Shown: positions 47,302 to 56,754, counted from the stretch's first letter. The stretch is DNA of 64,000 bases from Actinomycetota bacterium (GCA_027315345.1 DAHUYE010000098.1:1-64000); one strand, 5' to 3'. The notes: generated by a model not told the origin, from the letters alone. A program made the numbers and translations.

Positions 47302-48608
47302 AGTCGGCTCTCGTCCTCGGCCTGGGCGTGAGCGGGCGTTCCGTGGTTTCCACCCTCCAGCAACGCGGCTGGAGGGTGGATGTTGTCGATGACCGCCCGT
47401 CGGATGCGACGCGTGAGTTCGCCACCCGGGCCGGGGTCACCATGTACGAGGCCCCCGGTGGGGCTGAGTTGGCCGAGCTGGCGGCCCGCTCGGGACTGGT
47501 GGTGGTCAGCCCCGGTCTTCCGCCCACACACCCGGTCTTCGCCCTGCCGGGCGTAGAGCCGATCAGCGAGATCGAGCTCGGCTCCCGTTGGGTCACCGTC
47601 CCGATGGTCGCCGTGACCGGGACCAACGGAAAGACCACGGTGGCGACCATGGTGGCGGCCATGCTGGAGGCATCCCACCGGCGGTCGCTGGCCGCGGGCA
47701 ATATCGGCCTACCTCTGGTAGAGGCGGCCGGCCAGGAGGCGGATGTACTGGTGGTGGAGGTTTCTTCTTTTCAACTGGCGCTCAGCTTCAGCTTCCACCC
47801 GGCGGTGGCGGTGTGGCTCAACTTCGCCCCCGACCATCTGGACTGGCATCCGGACCTCGATCATTACGCCGCCAGCAAGGCCCGCATCTGGGCCCGCCAG
47901 GGGCCTGGGGACACGGCGGTGCTGAATGCGACCGACCCCGTCGTCATGGCCGCCGCCTCGGGCATCCCGGCCGGCGTGAGGCGGGTCACCTTCGGCGGAG
48001 CGGACTCCGACTATCGCTGCCGGTCGGGCCAGCTCATCGGACCCGACGGCCCGATCCTGGCCGTCAGCGAGATGCCCAGGTCGCTGCCCCACGACATAGA
48101 TAACGCCCTGGCGGCCACCGCCGCCGCCGTGAGCGCCGGCGCCGAGCTCGACGCCTGCCGGACCGTGCTGGCCCAGTTCGACTCGCTGCCCCACCGGGTC
48201 GAGTTCGTGGCCGAGATCGGCGGGGTCGGCTTCTACGACGACTCCAAGGCCACCACCCCCGCCTCGGTGCTGGCGGCCCTGGCCGGGTTCGATTCGGTGG
48301 TACTCCTGGCCGGGGGGCAGAACAAGGGCCTCGACCTGGGTGCCCTCCGGGCCGGAGCCGGCCGCCTCCGGGCCGTGGTGGCCATCGGGGCTGCCGGCGC
48401 CGAGGTGGAGGAGGCCCTGGGCGATCTCACCACCGTCAGGCGGGCGTCGTCCATGGCCGAGGCGGTCGACACCGCCGCCGCCGCGGCTCATCCCGGTGAC
48501 GTGGTCCTGCTTTCCCCCGGGTGTGCTTCTTTCGACTGGTACCGCTCCTACGCCGAGCGCGGCGATGATTTCGCCCGGTGCGTGAAGCAGCTGGGGGAAC
48601 GCCGGTGA
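47298..48608 (+). CDS. murD: UDP-MurNAc-L-Ala:D-Glu ligase MurD
   Basis: Adds D-glutamate to UDP-MurNAc-L-alanine. The 436-aa sequence shows ALVLGLGVSGRSVV, SPGLPPTHP, the P-loop AVTGTNGKTTVATM, EVSSFQLALSFSFHP, NFAPDHLDWH and the C-terminal DDSKATTPASVLAAL and LLSPGCASFDWYRSYAERGDDF. All Mur-ligase motifs are present. Overlaps mraY by ATGA and ftsW by GTGA. Confidence 0.96.
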   Translation: MKSALVLGLGVSGRSVVSTLQQRGWRVDVVDDRPSDATREFATRAGVTMYEAPGGAELAELAARSGLVVVSPGLPPTHPVFALPGVEPISEIELGSRWVTVPMVAVTGTNGKTTVATMVAAMLEASHRRSLAAGNIGLPLVEAAGQEADVLVVEVSSFQLALSFSFHPAVAVWLNFAPDHLDWHPDLDHYAASKARIWARQGPGDTAVLNATDPVVMAAASGIPAGVRRVTFGGADSDYRCRSGQLIGPDGPILAVSEMPRSLPHDIDNALAATAAAVSAGAELDACRTVLAQFDSLPHRVEFVAEIGGVGFYDDSKATTPASVLAALAGFDSVVLLAGGQNKGLDLGALRAGAGRLRAVVAIGAAGAEVEEALGDLTTVRRASSMAEAVDTAAAAAHPGDVVLLSPGCASFDWYRSYAERGDDFARCVKQLGERR

Positions 48609-49834
48609 CGGCCACCACCGGGGTCCGCCCCCGGCTCGGCCAGGTCCGGGACCTGATCGCCCGGCGTTCCCCGGCTCCGGCCCGGCCGGCTCCCCGGATG
48701 GCCCGGCCGCCGCTGTTTCTGGCCGTGCTTGGCCTCACCGCCACCCTGGATCTCATCGGGTTGGTGATGGTGCTGTCGGCTTCCTCGGTGGAGGCACTCA
48801 GCCAGCACCTGTCGTCCTGGTATTACTTCGAGCGCCAGGCCATGTGGGTCATCCTCGGCGCCGGCGTGATGGCCATCACCCTCCGGGTGGACTACCACCG
48901 TTGGCGCCGCTACGCCGGAGTGGCCATGGCATTCTCGATGCTGTTGCTGCTGGCCGTGCTTGTCCCCCATGTCGGGGTCAACGTCGGCGGTTCCAGCCGC
49001 TGGCTCGGCTTCGGTCAGTTCCGCCTCCAACCCTCCGAGTTGGTCAAGCTGACCTTCGTCTTCTACGTGGCCGACGTGCTGGCCCGCCGCCGGGAGCGCA
49101 CCGGTGAGGTGCGCAGCGTCCTGCCGGCGGTGGGACTGGTGTTCGGCCCGGCCGCCCTGCTCATCTTCATCCAACCCGACATGGGCACGACCATGGTGCT
49201 CACCGCCATCGCCTTCGGGGTCCTCTGGGCCGCCGGCCTGAGGCTGCGGACGCTGGCGAAGATGACCGCCCTGGGTATCAGCCTCGCCTTCCTGGCCGGC
49301 ATGGCCGAGCCCTATCGCAAAGCCAGGCTCCTGTCCTTCCTCCATCCCTGGGCGGACCGGGCCACCAGTGGGTACCAGGTGGTGCAGTCCATGGTCGGGC
49401 TGGCCTCCGGGGGCCTGATCGGCGTCGGCCTGGGCGCCAGCAAGGCCAAGTGGGGCTTCCTGCCCAACGCCTACACCGACTTCATCTTCTCGGTCATCGG
49501 TGAGGAGTTGGGCCTGTTGGGCAGTGTCACAGTGGTGCTCCTGTTCACCGCCTTCGCCGTGGTCGGCTTGCGCTGTTCCCGCCGGGCGCCGGACACCTTC
49601 GGGGGTCTGCTGGCCGTCGGGATCGTGGCCTGGATCACGGTGCAGGCCGTTCTCAACATCGGGGCCGTCATAGGTCTGCTGCCTGTCACCGGCGTGCCCC
49701 TGCCGTTGGTTTCCTTCGGCGGCTCCTCCCTGGTCATCCTCATGGCCGCCATCGGCGTGCTGCTCAACGTGGCCGCCCAGGGCCGTGCGTTCCCCGACGC
49801 CGGAAGTCCGGAGGCGTCGGGCCGCACCCGGTGA
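48605..49834 (+). CDS. ftsW: Lipid II polymerase FtsW (SEDS family)
   Basis: The SEDS glycosyltransferase of the septum, partner of FtsI. The 409-aa protein has a basic cytoplasmic N-terminus (about 35 residues) and about ten membrane helices. Family motifs are GGSSRWLGFGQFRLQPSELVKL, HPWADRATSGYQVVQSMVGLASGG and LPVTGVPLPLVSFGGSSL. The catalytic-type Asp is in WADRATSGYQ. GTG overlaps murD; murG overlaps by GTGA. Position between murD and murG favours FtsW over RodA. Confidence 0.95.
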   Translation: MTATTGVRPRLGQVRDLIARRSPAPARPAPRMARPPLFLAVLGLTATLDLIGLVMVLSASSVEALSQHLSSWYYFERQAMWVILGAGVMAITLRVDYHRWRRYAGVAMAFSMLLLLAVLVPHVGVNVGGSSRWLGFGQFRLQPSELVKLTFVFYVADVLARRRERTGEVRSVLPAVGLVFGPAALLIFIQPDMGTTMVLTAIAFGVLWAAGLRLRTLAKMTALGISLAFLAGMAEPYRKARLLSFLHPWADRATSGYQVVQSMVGLASGGLIGVGLGASKAKWGFLPNAYTDFIFSVIGEELGLLGSVTVVLLFTAFAVVGLRCSRRAPDTFGGLLAVGIVAWITVQAVLNIGAVIGLLPVTGVPLPLVSFGGSSLVILMAAIGVLLNVAAQGRAFPDAGSPEASGRTR

Positions 49835-50952
49835 GTCGCCCCTTCGCGGTGGTGGCCGGCGGGGGGACGGCCGGACACGCCGTGCCGGCCCTGGCTGTCG
49901 CCCAGGCCCTGGTGGAACGGGGCCACCGTCCCGAGTCCATCCACTTCGTGGGCTCGGCCCGGGGCATGGAGGCCAGGCTGGTGCCCGCCGCCGGCTTCCC
50001 CATCACCCTCCTGCCGGGCCGGGGTATCCCCCGGCGGCTCAGCCTCACCGCCGCGGCCGCCGCCGTGGGCCTGCTGGTGGCCGTGGTCCGGGCCATCGCC
50101 CTCCTGGGGGCTCACCGGCCCCGGGTGGTCCTGGCCGTCGGGGGCTATGCCAGCCTCCCCTGCGCCCTGGCCGCCGTGCTGCTTCGGGTGCCCCTGGTCC
50201 TCCAGGAGCAGAACTCCACCCCCGGCTCGTCCAACCGGTTGGTGGGCCGGTTCGCCCGGGCGGCGGCGGTGGCCTTCCCCGGGACCGATCTGCCCCGGGC
50301 GGTGGTCACCGGCCGGCCGGTCCCGGCCGAGATCGAGGCCGTCGACCGGGGGCCGGCCGCCCGTAGGGCGGCCCGGAGTGAACTCGGGCTGCCCCAGACC
50401 GGGATGGTCATCGGTGTCACCGGCGGCTCGCTGGGCGCCCTCAGCGTCAACCGGGCCGTGGTGGAACTGGCCGATCGGTGGGCGGATCGCTCCGGACTGG
50501 CCGTGTACCACGTCATCGGCTCCAGGGACTTCGCAGACCTGCCCCGGCCCCGCCCGGGCCGGTTGGTCTACCGGCCGGTGGAGTACGAATCGAGGATGCC
50601 GCTTCTCCTTACCGCCGCCGACATCATGATCGGCCGTGCCGGGGGTTGGGTGGCCGAACTGGCCGCCGCCGGGGTGCCCTCCGTGTTGGTTCCGCTCCCC
50701 AACGCCCCCGGGGACCACCAGACGGGCAACGCCCGGGCCATGGAGACGGCCGGGGCGGCGGTGATGTTGGCCGATGCCGAGTGCAGCGGTGCCACCCTGG
50801 ACGCCACCCTGGAGCCGCTCCTCTCCGACCCGGCCCGCCTGGAGGCCATGGCCGCCGCCGCCCGCCACCTGGGTCGCCCCGGAGCGGCCGGCCGGGTGGC
50901 CGACCTGATGGTGGCCCAAGCCACCGGCGTCCCGGGTCGGGCTCAACCTTGA
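49831..50952 (+). CDS. murG: UDP-GlcNAc:lipid I GlcNAc transferase MurG
   Basis: Forms lipid II on the inner face of the membrane. The 373-aa GT28 enzyme has VVAGGGTAGHAVPALAVAQAL (where the common motif is GGTGGHxxPA), FVGSARGMEARLVP, LQEQNSTPGSSNRL, GVTGGSLGALSVNR and GRAGGWVAELAAAGVPSVLVPLPNAPGDHQTGNA. Compared with the common G13 loop, GGGTAGH contains Ala for Gly, as in other actinobacteria. GTG overlaps ftsW, and murC begins at TTGA. Confidence 0.95.
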   Translation: MSRPFAVVAGGGTAGHAVPALAVAQALVERGHRPESIHFVGSARGMEARLVPAAGFPITLLPGRGIPRRLSLTAAAAAVGLLVAVVRAIALLGAHRPRVVLAVGGYASLPCALAAVLLRVPLVLQEQNSTPGSSNRLVGRFARAAAVAFPGTDLPRAVVTGRPVPAEIEAVDRGPAARRAARSELGLPQTGMVIGVTGGSLGALSVNRAVVELADRWADRSGLAVYHVIGSRDFADLPRPRPGRLVYRPVEYESRMPLLLTAADIMIGRAGGWVAELAAAGVPSVLVPLPNAPGDHQTGNARAMETAGAAVMLADAECSGATLDATLEPLLSDPARLEAMAAAARHLGRPGAAGRVADLMVAQATGVPGRAQP

Positions 50953-52334
50953 ACGGCCCGGACCACTCCGGCGTCGATCTGTCCCGGTCCCGCCGGGTCC
51001 ACATCGTCGGCGTCGGCGGGGGGGCCATGGGCGCCATCGCCTCCGTGCTCCTGGCCGAAGGCCACCACGTTTCCGGCAGCGATCAGCAGGCCTCGGCCGG
51101 GACGGAGCGACTGGTCGGGTCGGGGGCCCGGATCGAGATCGGTCACCGGCCGGCCAACGTCGGTGATGCCGAGTTCCTGGCCATCTCCACGGCGGTGGCG
51201 GCCACCAACCCGGAGGTGGAGGAGGCCCGGCGCCGGGGTCTGCCGGTCTATTCCCGGGCCGAGATTCTCAGTGCCATCACCCGCCTGCGCCGGACGGTGG
51301 CGGTGGCGGGGACGCATGGCAAGACGACCACGTCCTCCATGCTGGCGGTCGTGCTGCGCCAGGCCGGATGGGATCCGTCCTTCATCATCGGAGGCGACAT
51401 CGCCGGCATCGGGTCCGGAGCCGCCTGGCGTCCGGGCGAATGGCTGGTGGTCGAGGCCGATGAGAGTGACGGCACCTTCCTCGACCTGGAGGCCGAGGCG
51501 GTGGTGGTGACCAGCATCGAGGCGGACCACCTGGACCACTACGGGGACCTCGGCCATTTGCAGGCCGCCTTCGACCGCTTCCTGGCCCGCGCCCCCGGCC
51601 CGCGGATCGTCTGCGAGGACGGGCCCCTGTCCGCCGCCGCCGCCGGGCGGGCCGGCGCCGTCACCTACGGGCTGGCCCCCTCGGCCCGGTACCGGGTGGA
51701 GGGCCTGACTCTGGGGCGATTCGATTCGTCCTCCCGGCTGGTCCGGGACGGCACCACCGTGGCCGAGCTGCGCCTGGCCGTCCCGGGGGCCCACAACGCC
51801 GCCAACGCCGCCGCTACCGCCGCCATGGCCGCCGAGTTGGGGATCGGCCGGGAGGCCATCGAAGCCGGTCTGGCCGGCTTCGTCGGGGTGGCCCGGCGGT
51901 TCCAGCGCCACGGGGAGCGGGACGGGGTCACCTACATCGATGACTACGCCCACAATCCGGGCAAGGTCCGCTCGGTGCTGGAGGCGGCTGCCGCCGGCGG
52001 GTGGGACCGGATCGTGTGCGTGTTCCAGCCCCACCGCTACAGCCGGACCTCGAGTCTGTGGGCCGACTTCGCCGACGTGTTCGAACCGGCCGACGTGGTG
52101 GTCGTCACCGACGTCTATCCGGCGGGAGAGGCCCCCATCGAGGGCGTGACCGGCCGACTGGTGGCCGATGCCGTTCTGTCCGCCCACCCGTCCACCCGCC
52201 TGGACTACGTGAAGGACCGGGTCGAGCTGGCCGCCCATGTCCGCCGGCTCCTCCGCCCCGGGGATTTGTGCCTGACCCTGGGGGCCGGGGACCTCAATCT
52301 GCTGGCCGCCGAGTTGGCGCAGGGCGGATCTTGA
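50949..52334 (+). CDS. murC: UDP-MurNAc:L-alanine ligase MurC
   Basis: Starts the peptide stem by adding L-alanine. The 461-aa protein has RVHIVGVGGGAMGAIASVL, AVAGTHGKTTTSSML (P-loop), EADESDGTFL, ITSIEADHLDHYGDL-like TSIEADHLDHYGDL, and DDYAHNPGKVRSVLEAA. The usual GIGG motif reads GVGGGAMG. TTG at 50949 overlaps murG (TTGA); a long upstream frame is a murG shadow. It is followed by murB through TTGA. Confidence 0.95.
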   Translation: MNGPDHSGVDLSRSRRVHIVGVGGGAMGAIASVLLAEGHHVSGSDQQASAGTERLVGSGARIEIGHRPANVGDAEFLAISTAVAATNPEVEEARRRGLPVYSRAEILSAITRLRRTVAVAGTHGKTTTSSMLAVVLRQAGWDPSFIIGGDIAGIGSGAAWRPGEWLVVEADESDGTFLDLEAEAVVVTSIEADHLDHYGDLGHLQAAFDRFLARAPGPRIVCEDGPLSAAAAGRAGAVTYGLAPSARYRVEGLTLGRFDSSSRLVRDGTTVAELRLAVPGAHNAANAAATAAMAAELGIGREAIEAGLAGFVGVARRFQRHGERDGVTYIDDYAHNPGKVRSVLEAAAAGGWDRIVCVFQPHRYSRTSSLWADFADVFEPADVVVVTDVYPAGEAPIEGVTGRLVADAVLSAHPSTRLDYVKDRVELAAHVRRLLRPGDLCLTLGAGDLNLLAAELAQGGS

Positions 52335-53299
52335 GCACGCCCGACCTGGACGCCGCCGCCGCTGTCCTGGGCGACCGGGCCGAACGGGGCCATCCTTTGG
52401 GCGCCCTCACCACCTACCGGGTGGGAGGACCGGCCGCCCTCTATCTGGAGGCCCACAGCCGGGAGGATTTGGGGTTGGCCGCCGCGGCCGTGCGGGCCGG
52501 TTCGGTCCCGGTCCTGGTCCTGGGAAAGGGGTCGAACCTGTTGGTGGCCGACGCCGGCTTCCCCGGCCTGGTGGTGGTGCTGGGGGAGGAGTTCAGCGGG
52601 CTGGAGATAGCCGGGGGGACGGTGCGGGCCGGGGCGGGGGTGGCCCTGCCGGTTCTGGCCCGGCGCTCGGCCGCGGCCGGGCTGACCGGCCTGGAGTGGT
52701 GCGTCGGCGTGCCCGGCTCGGTCGGGGGCGGGGTGAGGATGAACGCCGGCGGCCACGGTTCGGACATGGCCCACTGCCTCGCCGGCTGGGAGATGGTCGA
52801 CCTGAGCGGCGGCCCGGACGGGCTCCGGAGCCCCGCCGACCTGGCCTACGGCTACCGCAGTTCGAGTGTCCTCGCCCATCAGGTGGTCGTCTCGGCTCAC
52901 TTCGAGTTGACCCGGGGCGACCGGGCCCGATCCGAAGCGACCATCGCCGAGATCGTGCGGTGGCGCCGGGAGCATCAGCCCGGGGGCCAGAACGCCGGCT
53001 CGGTCTTCGCCAACCCCGAGGGTGACTCGGCCGGCCGGCTCATCGAGGCGGCCGGGCTCAAGGGCCACCGCCTGGGTAGCGCGGCCGTGTCCGACAAGCA
53101 CGCCAACTTCATCCAGGCCGACCCCGGGGGCTCGGCCGATGACGTCTGGAGCCTGATGCAGGAGGTGCGCCGGGAGGTCCGGCGCCTGACCGGTGTGGAG
53201 TTGCGCACCGAGGTCCGCCCCATCGGGTTCGGGACCGGTCAGCATGGGGGGTCGGACCAGGCGTCCTCGAGCACCCAGGAGGGGGGAGCGTCCCGTTGA
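52331..53299 (+). CDS. murB: UDP-N-acetylenolpyruvoylglucosamine reductase MurB
   Basis: A flavoenzyme that reduces enolpyruvyl-UDP-GlcNAc to UDP-MurNAc using NADPH. The 322-aa protein contains LTTYRVGGPAALYLE, VLGKGSNLLVADAGF (FAD-binding), GLEWCVGVPGSVGGGVRMNAGGHGSD and NAGSVFANPEGDSAGRLIEAAG; the catalytic Ser is in GSVFANP. It is of the shorter type IIb class common in actinobacteria and Firmicutes. TTG overlaps murC; ftsQ overlaps by TTGA. A Ser/Gln-rich tail ends the protein. Confidence 0.94.
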   Translation: MSTPDLDAAAAVLGDRAERGHPLGALTTYRVGGPAALYLEAHSREDLGLAAAAVRAGSVPVLVLGKGSNLLVADAGFPGLVVVLGEEFSGLEIAGGTVRAGAGVALPVLARRSAAAGLTGLEWCVGVPGSVGGGVRMNAGGHGSDMAHCLAGWEMVDLSGGPDGLRSPADLAYGYRSSSVLAHQVVVSAHFELTRGDRARSEATIAEIVRWRREHQPGGQNAGSVFANPEGDSAGRLIEAAGLKGHRLGSAAVSDKHANFIQADPGGSADDVWSLMQEVRREVRRLTGVELRTEVRPIGFGTGQHGGSDQASSSTQEGGASR

Positions 53300-54129
53300 C
53301 CACGACCATCAGCCGACCCCCTCGCTCCACCCGGCCCCCGACCGGCCCCAAGGCAGGAACCCCCCGCCCTCCCCGGATGGATCCGCGCATCCGCCAGCGG
53401 CGCACCGAAGTCCTCCGCCGGCAGGGCCGCCGCCGTCTCCGGGTGCTGATGAGCCTGGGGGCCGTGCTGGCCGCCGGTCTGCTGACGATGTTGGGGTTGC
53501 GCTCCCCCTGGCTGTCGGTGAGCACCATCCGGGTCACGGGTGAGTCGGGGGCCCGGGCCGCTCAGGTCGAGGGAGTGGCTTCGGTGGCCCTCCACCACCC
53601 CATGGTCAGCATCAATCTGGCCCTGGTGGTCTCCCGGGTCGAGGGCCTGCCGTGGGTGGCGGCGGTCCGGGCGGCGCGTTCGTGGCCCGCCACCTTGGAC
53701 CTGGCCGTGACCGAGCGCGTGCCCGTGGCCCAGGTCCAAGGCAGCGGTGGGTGGGCCCAGATCGATCTCAGCGCCCGGGTGGTTTCGGTGCAGCCGGTCC
53801 AGGCGGCCGGTGAGCCGGTCATCCTCGGCTTCGGCTCGGTCGGGACTCTGCGGCCCGGGTCCAGGCTGGCTCCCGGGGCTGCCGCCGACCTGGCTGTGGC
53901 CGCCTCGGTGCCGTCCGACCTGCGGGCCCAGGTGGTCTCCATCGGCCCCGACTCAACGGGGGGGGTGGCCCTGGTCCTGACCGACGGGGCCAGGGCGGAT
54001 CTGGGCCAGTCCACCGACCTGGCCGCCAAGATGTCGGCCCTGGAGACGGTGCTGGGAGAGGTCGACATGACCGGTGTCCGGTTGGTCGATCTCCGGGTCC
54101 CTGAGCAACCGGCCTTGACCAGGTCATGA
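53296..54129 (+). CDS. ftsQ: Divisome protein FtsQ/DivIB
   Basis: A 277-aa bitopic protein. It has a basic Pro-rich N-terminus (about 1-48), one membrane helix (about 50-68), a POTRA domain beginning WLSVSTIRVTGESGARAAQVEGVA, and the beta domain (LPWVAAVRAARSWPATLDLAVTERVPVAQV, a strongly conserved FtsQ segment). It scaffolds FtsL/DivIC and FtsI/W. TTG start overlaps murB. It is the last gene of the tightly overlapped run; 96 nt follow before ftsZ. Confidence 0.92.
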   Translation: MTTTISRPPRSTRPPTGPKAGTPRPPRMDPRIRQRRTEVLRRQGRRRLRVLMSLGAVLAAGLLTMLGLRSPWLSVSTIRVTGESGARAAQVEGVASVALHHPMVSINLALVVSRVEGLPWVAAVRAARSWPATLDLAVTERVPVAQVQGSGGWAQIDLSARVVSVQPVQAAGEPVILGFGSVGTLRPGSRLAPGAAADLAVAASVPSDLRAQVVSIGPDSTGGVALVLTDGARADLGQSTDLAAKMSALETVLGEVDMTGVRLVDLRVPEQPALTRS

Positions 54130-54142
54130 CCACGTCCTACCG

Positions 54143-54198
54143 TTCTCGACGACTTCATGAGGTTTACATAACTATGAACCTCAGCTGGAGGTCGAGAG
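54143..54198 (+). promoter_or_regulatory. Nested inverted repeats in the ftsZ leader
   Basis: Outer arms 54144-54150 and 54191-54197 (TCTCGAC/GTCGAGA, plus one G-U pair) enclose inner arms 54158-54164 and 54177-54183 (TGAGGTT/AACCTCA, 12-nt loop). The inner loop region is unusually AT-rich for this genome (TTTACATAACTATGAA). It could be an ftsZ promoter with operator symmetry or an RNA hairpin. The ftsZ RBS (GAAGGACC) lies downstream and outside the repeat. Confidence 0.5.
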
Positions 54199-54225
54199 TT
54201 TCCGCCCGATCGAAGGACCTTTGAC

Positions 54226-55302
54226 ATGCCGTCTGGATCGCAGAACTACATAGCCGTTATCAAGGTCGTCGGTATCGGCGGGGGCGGCGTCAACGCCGTC
54301 AACCGCATGATCGATGCCGGCCTCAAGGGCGTGGAGTTCATCGCCGTCAACACCGACGCCCAGGCTCTGCTCATGAGCGATGCCGACGTCAAACTCGACA
54401 TCGGCCGGGCTCTGACCCGTGGCCTCGGAGCTGGCAGTGACCCCGAGATCGGCCGCCAGGCGGCCGAGGAGCATCGGGATGAGATCGAGGAGGTCCTCAA
54501 GGGGGCCGACATGGTCTTCATCACCGCCGGTAAGGGCGGTGGCACCGGCACCGGCGGGGCGCCGGTGGTGGCCGAGATCGCCAAGGGTCTAGGGGCCCTC
54601 ACCATCGGTGTGGTCACCCGGCCTTTCGCCTTCGAGGGCCGCCGGCGGGCCGTACAGGCCGACGCCGGGATTCAGCGCTTGAAGGAGAAGGTTGACACCC
54701 TCATCATCATCCCCAACGATCGGCTCCTGACCGTCTCCAATGACAAGACGTCGATGGTCAACGCCTTCAAGATGGCCGATGAGATACTGCTCCAGGGCGT
54801 CCAGGGCATAACCGATCTGATCACGACGCCTGGTCTCATCAACACCGACTTCGCCGACGTCAAGATGATCATGAGCAACGCCGGCACGGCCATCATGGGC
54901 ATCGGCACCGCTTCGGGCGAGGGCCGGGCTGTCAACGCCGCCCGGGCCGCCATCACCAGCCCGCTGCTGGAGGCCTCCATCGAAGGGGCCCGGGGCATCC
55001 TGCTCAACATCGCCGGCGGCACCGATCTGGGTCTGTTCGAGGTCAACGAGGCGGCCGAGATCATCCACGGCGTCTCCCACCCGGATGCCAACATCATCTT
55101 CGGCAGCGTCATCGATGACGCCATGGGCGATGAGGTCCGGGTCACTGTCATTGCCGCCGGCTTCGAACGCTGGGAGGAGCGCCCCGACGGTCGCCGCCAG
55201 ACGGCGGCGGGCGCATCGCTGGGTCTGGGAGGGTCCGGCTCCGAGGACGACGGCGAGGATCTCGGGGACGACGACTTCGACGTTCCCTCCTTCCTCAAAT
55301 AG
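54226..55302 (+). CDS. ftsZ: Cell division GTPase FtsZ
   Basis: Tubulin-like GTPase that forms the Z-ring; 358 aa. The N-terminal region [22 protein letters not shown], the tubulin signature GGGTGTG and the T7-loop region [19 protein letters not shown] are intact. The C-terminal linker is short and acidic, ending [11 protein letters not shown], the conserved actinobacterial tail that binds SepF and FtsW. ATG with RBS GAAGGACC. No ftsA is present; SepF further on would serve as membrane anchor. Confidence 0.98.
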   Translation: MPSGSQNYIAVIKVVGIGGGGVNAVNRMIDAGLKGVEFIAVNTDAQALLMSDADVKLDIGRALTRGLGAGSDPEIGRQAAEEHRDEIEEVLKGADMVFITAGKGGGTGTGGAPVVAEIAKGLGALTIGVVTRPFAFEGRRRAVQADAGIQRLKEKVDTLIIIPNDRLLTVSNDKTSMVNAFKMADEILLQGVQGITDLITTPGLINTDFADVKMIMSNAGTAIMGIGTASGEGRAVNAARAAITSPLLEASIEGARGILLNIAGGTDLGLFEVNEAAEIIHGVSHPDANIIFGSVIDDAMGDEVRVTVIAAGFERWEERPDGRRQTAAGASLGLGGSGSEDDGEDLGDDDFDVPSFLK

Positions 55303-55373
55303 CCCCGGGCCCCAACGGGTCCACCCCGGTACGGGGCGGGCCCGGCCTTCCTCTCAGCCTCCCCGGCGGGGCC

Positions 55374-56003
55374 CTGGCGTGCTGGACGGGCCGACCTCAG
55401 GGGGATCTGGGCCCGGGCGCGCCCGATGACCCCGGCCATCGGCGCCGGGCCGTCCTGGACCGGCCCTGGGCCTGGGTCCGCCAGGTCCACGGGGCGGATG
55501 TGGTGGTGGTCGGGACCGACGCGCTGGACGGTCCTCCCGCCGACGCCCTGGTGACCGCCTCGGGTGACTGCGCCCTGGCCGTCTTCACCGCCGACTGCGC
55601 ACCGGTGGCCCTGGCCAGCCCGGAGGGACCCATCGGCGCTGTGCACGCCGGCTGGAAGGGCCTGCAGGCCGGGGTGGTGGGGGCGGCGGTGCGGGCCATG
55701 CGGCGCCTGGGCGCGGTTCAGATCAGCGCCGCCCTGGGACCCTGCATCCACCCCGAGTGCTACCAGTTCTCCCCGGCTGACCTGGCCGGGCTGGTCGACC
55801 TCCTGGGCGGGTCGGTGGCGGGTCGCACCTCACGGGGCGACCCGGCCCTGGATGTCCCGGCGGCGGTGAGGTCGGCCCTGGGCCAAGCCGGGGTCGAACT
55901 CGCCTATGACATGGACGTCTGCACGGCCTGCTCGCAACAGCACTGGTCCCACCGGCGCTCAGGCGACCGGTCGCGCCAGGCGATGCTGGTGTGGCGGACG
56001 TAG
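55374..56003 (+). CDS. pgeF: PgeF/YlmD laccase-domain protein (start uncertain, probably CTG)
   Basis: A purine nucleosidase/peptidoglycan-editing factor (DUF152, laccase fold), normally next to yggS and sepF. Zinc ligands are present: His in RQVHG, Cys in FTADCAPVAL and His in GAVHAGWKGL; GPCIHPECYQF follows. The first ATG/GTG in frame (55500) lies after QVHG and would delete a ligand, so the start must be upstream. Between the ftsZ stop and 55500 the frame is open but holds no ATG, GTG or TTG; CTG at 55374 gives LACWTGRPQGDLG, similar to related N-termini. A sequencing frameshift is the alternative. About 209 aa. Confidence 0.8.
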   Translation: MACWTGRPQGDLGPGAPDDPGHRRRAVLDRPWAWVRQVHGADVVVVGTDALDGPPADALVTASGDCALAVFTADCAPVALASPEGPIGAVHAGWKGLQAGVVGAAVRAMRRLGAVQISAALGPCIHPECYQFSPADLAGLVDLLGGSVAGRTSRGDPALDVPAAVRSALGQAGVELAYDMDVCTACSQQHWSHRRSGDRSRQAMLVWRT

Positions 56004-56013
56004 GCGGTCGCAG

Positions 56014-56733
56014 ATGGAGACGCCCGGGGTGAACCCGGCCTCGGTGACGGCAGCGCTGGCGGTGGTGCGGGAGCGCATCCGCCGGGCCGGTGGGGATCCG
56101 CACGGCGTGACGGTGGTGGCCGTTACCAAGGGACACGGCCCGCAGGCGGTGGAGGCGGCCCGGGCCGCCGGGCTAAACGACATCGGGGAGAACTACGCCG
56201 CCGAGTTGCTGGCCAAGTCGGCGGCCCTCGAGGCGGCAGCACCGGCGGCTTCAGAACGGAGCCGTCCCGATCCCCGCTGGCACTTCATCGGCGCTATCCA
56301 GCGCAACAAGGTGGGGCGCCTGGCCCCGTTGGTGTCCCTGTGGCAGACGGTGGACCGGGTGGAGGAGGCCGACGCCCTGGCCCGGGCGGCGTCGGCCTCC
56401 GGGGGTCGGGCCCAGGTCCTGATCGAGGTCTGCCTGGAGCCGGGGGGCGACCGGGCCGGGTGCGCCCAGGGGGATCTGGACGCCCTGGTCGAGCGGATCC
56501 GCGACACGGTCGACGTCCGGGGTCTCATGGGGGTCGGGCCGTCCGGTCCGCCCGAGGCGGCCCGGGCCGGATTCCGCTGGATGGGCGCGGCCGCCCGGCG
56601 GCTGGGGCTGGCCGAGTTGTCCATGGGGATGAGCCACGACCTGGAGGTGGCCGTCCAGGAGGGCTCCACCATGGTTCGCATCGGCACGGCGTTGTTCGGT
56701 CCGCGCTCCGGGGCTCCCGGCCTGGGACGATAG
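56014..56733 (+). CDS. YggS-family PLP homeostasis protein
   Basis: A PLP-binding protein without known catalytic activity that maintains vitamin B6 and amino-acid balance; 239 aa. The PLP lysine is in VVAVTKGHG (about residue 40), followed by DIGENYAAELLAK, WHFIGAIQRNK, LMGVGPSG and ELSMGMSHDLEVAVQEGSTMVRIGTALFG, all hallmark segments. ATG 56014 lies 10 nt after the pgeF stop. In Gram-positive bacteria it sits between pgeF and sepF as here. Confidence 0.95.
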   Translation: METPGVNPASVTAALAVVRERIRRAGGDPHGVTVVAVTKGHGPQAVEAARAAGLNDIGENYAAELLAKSAALEAAAPAASERSRPDPRWHFIGAIQRNKVGRLAPLVSLWQTVDRVEEADALARAASASGGRAQVLIEVCLEPGGDRAGCAQGDLDALVERIRDTVDVRGLMGVGPSGPPEAARAGFRWMGAAARRLGLAELSMGMSHDLEVAVQEGSTMVRIGTALFGPRSGAPGLGR

Positions 56734-56754
56734 GCTCAACAGAGAAGGAGGAAC

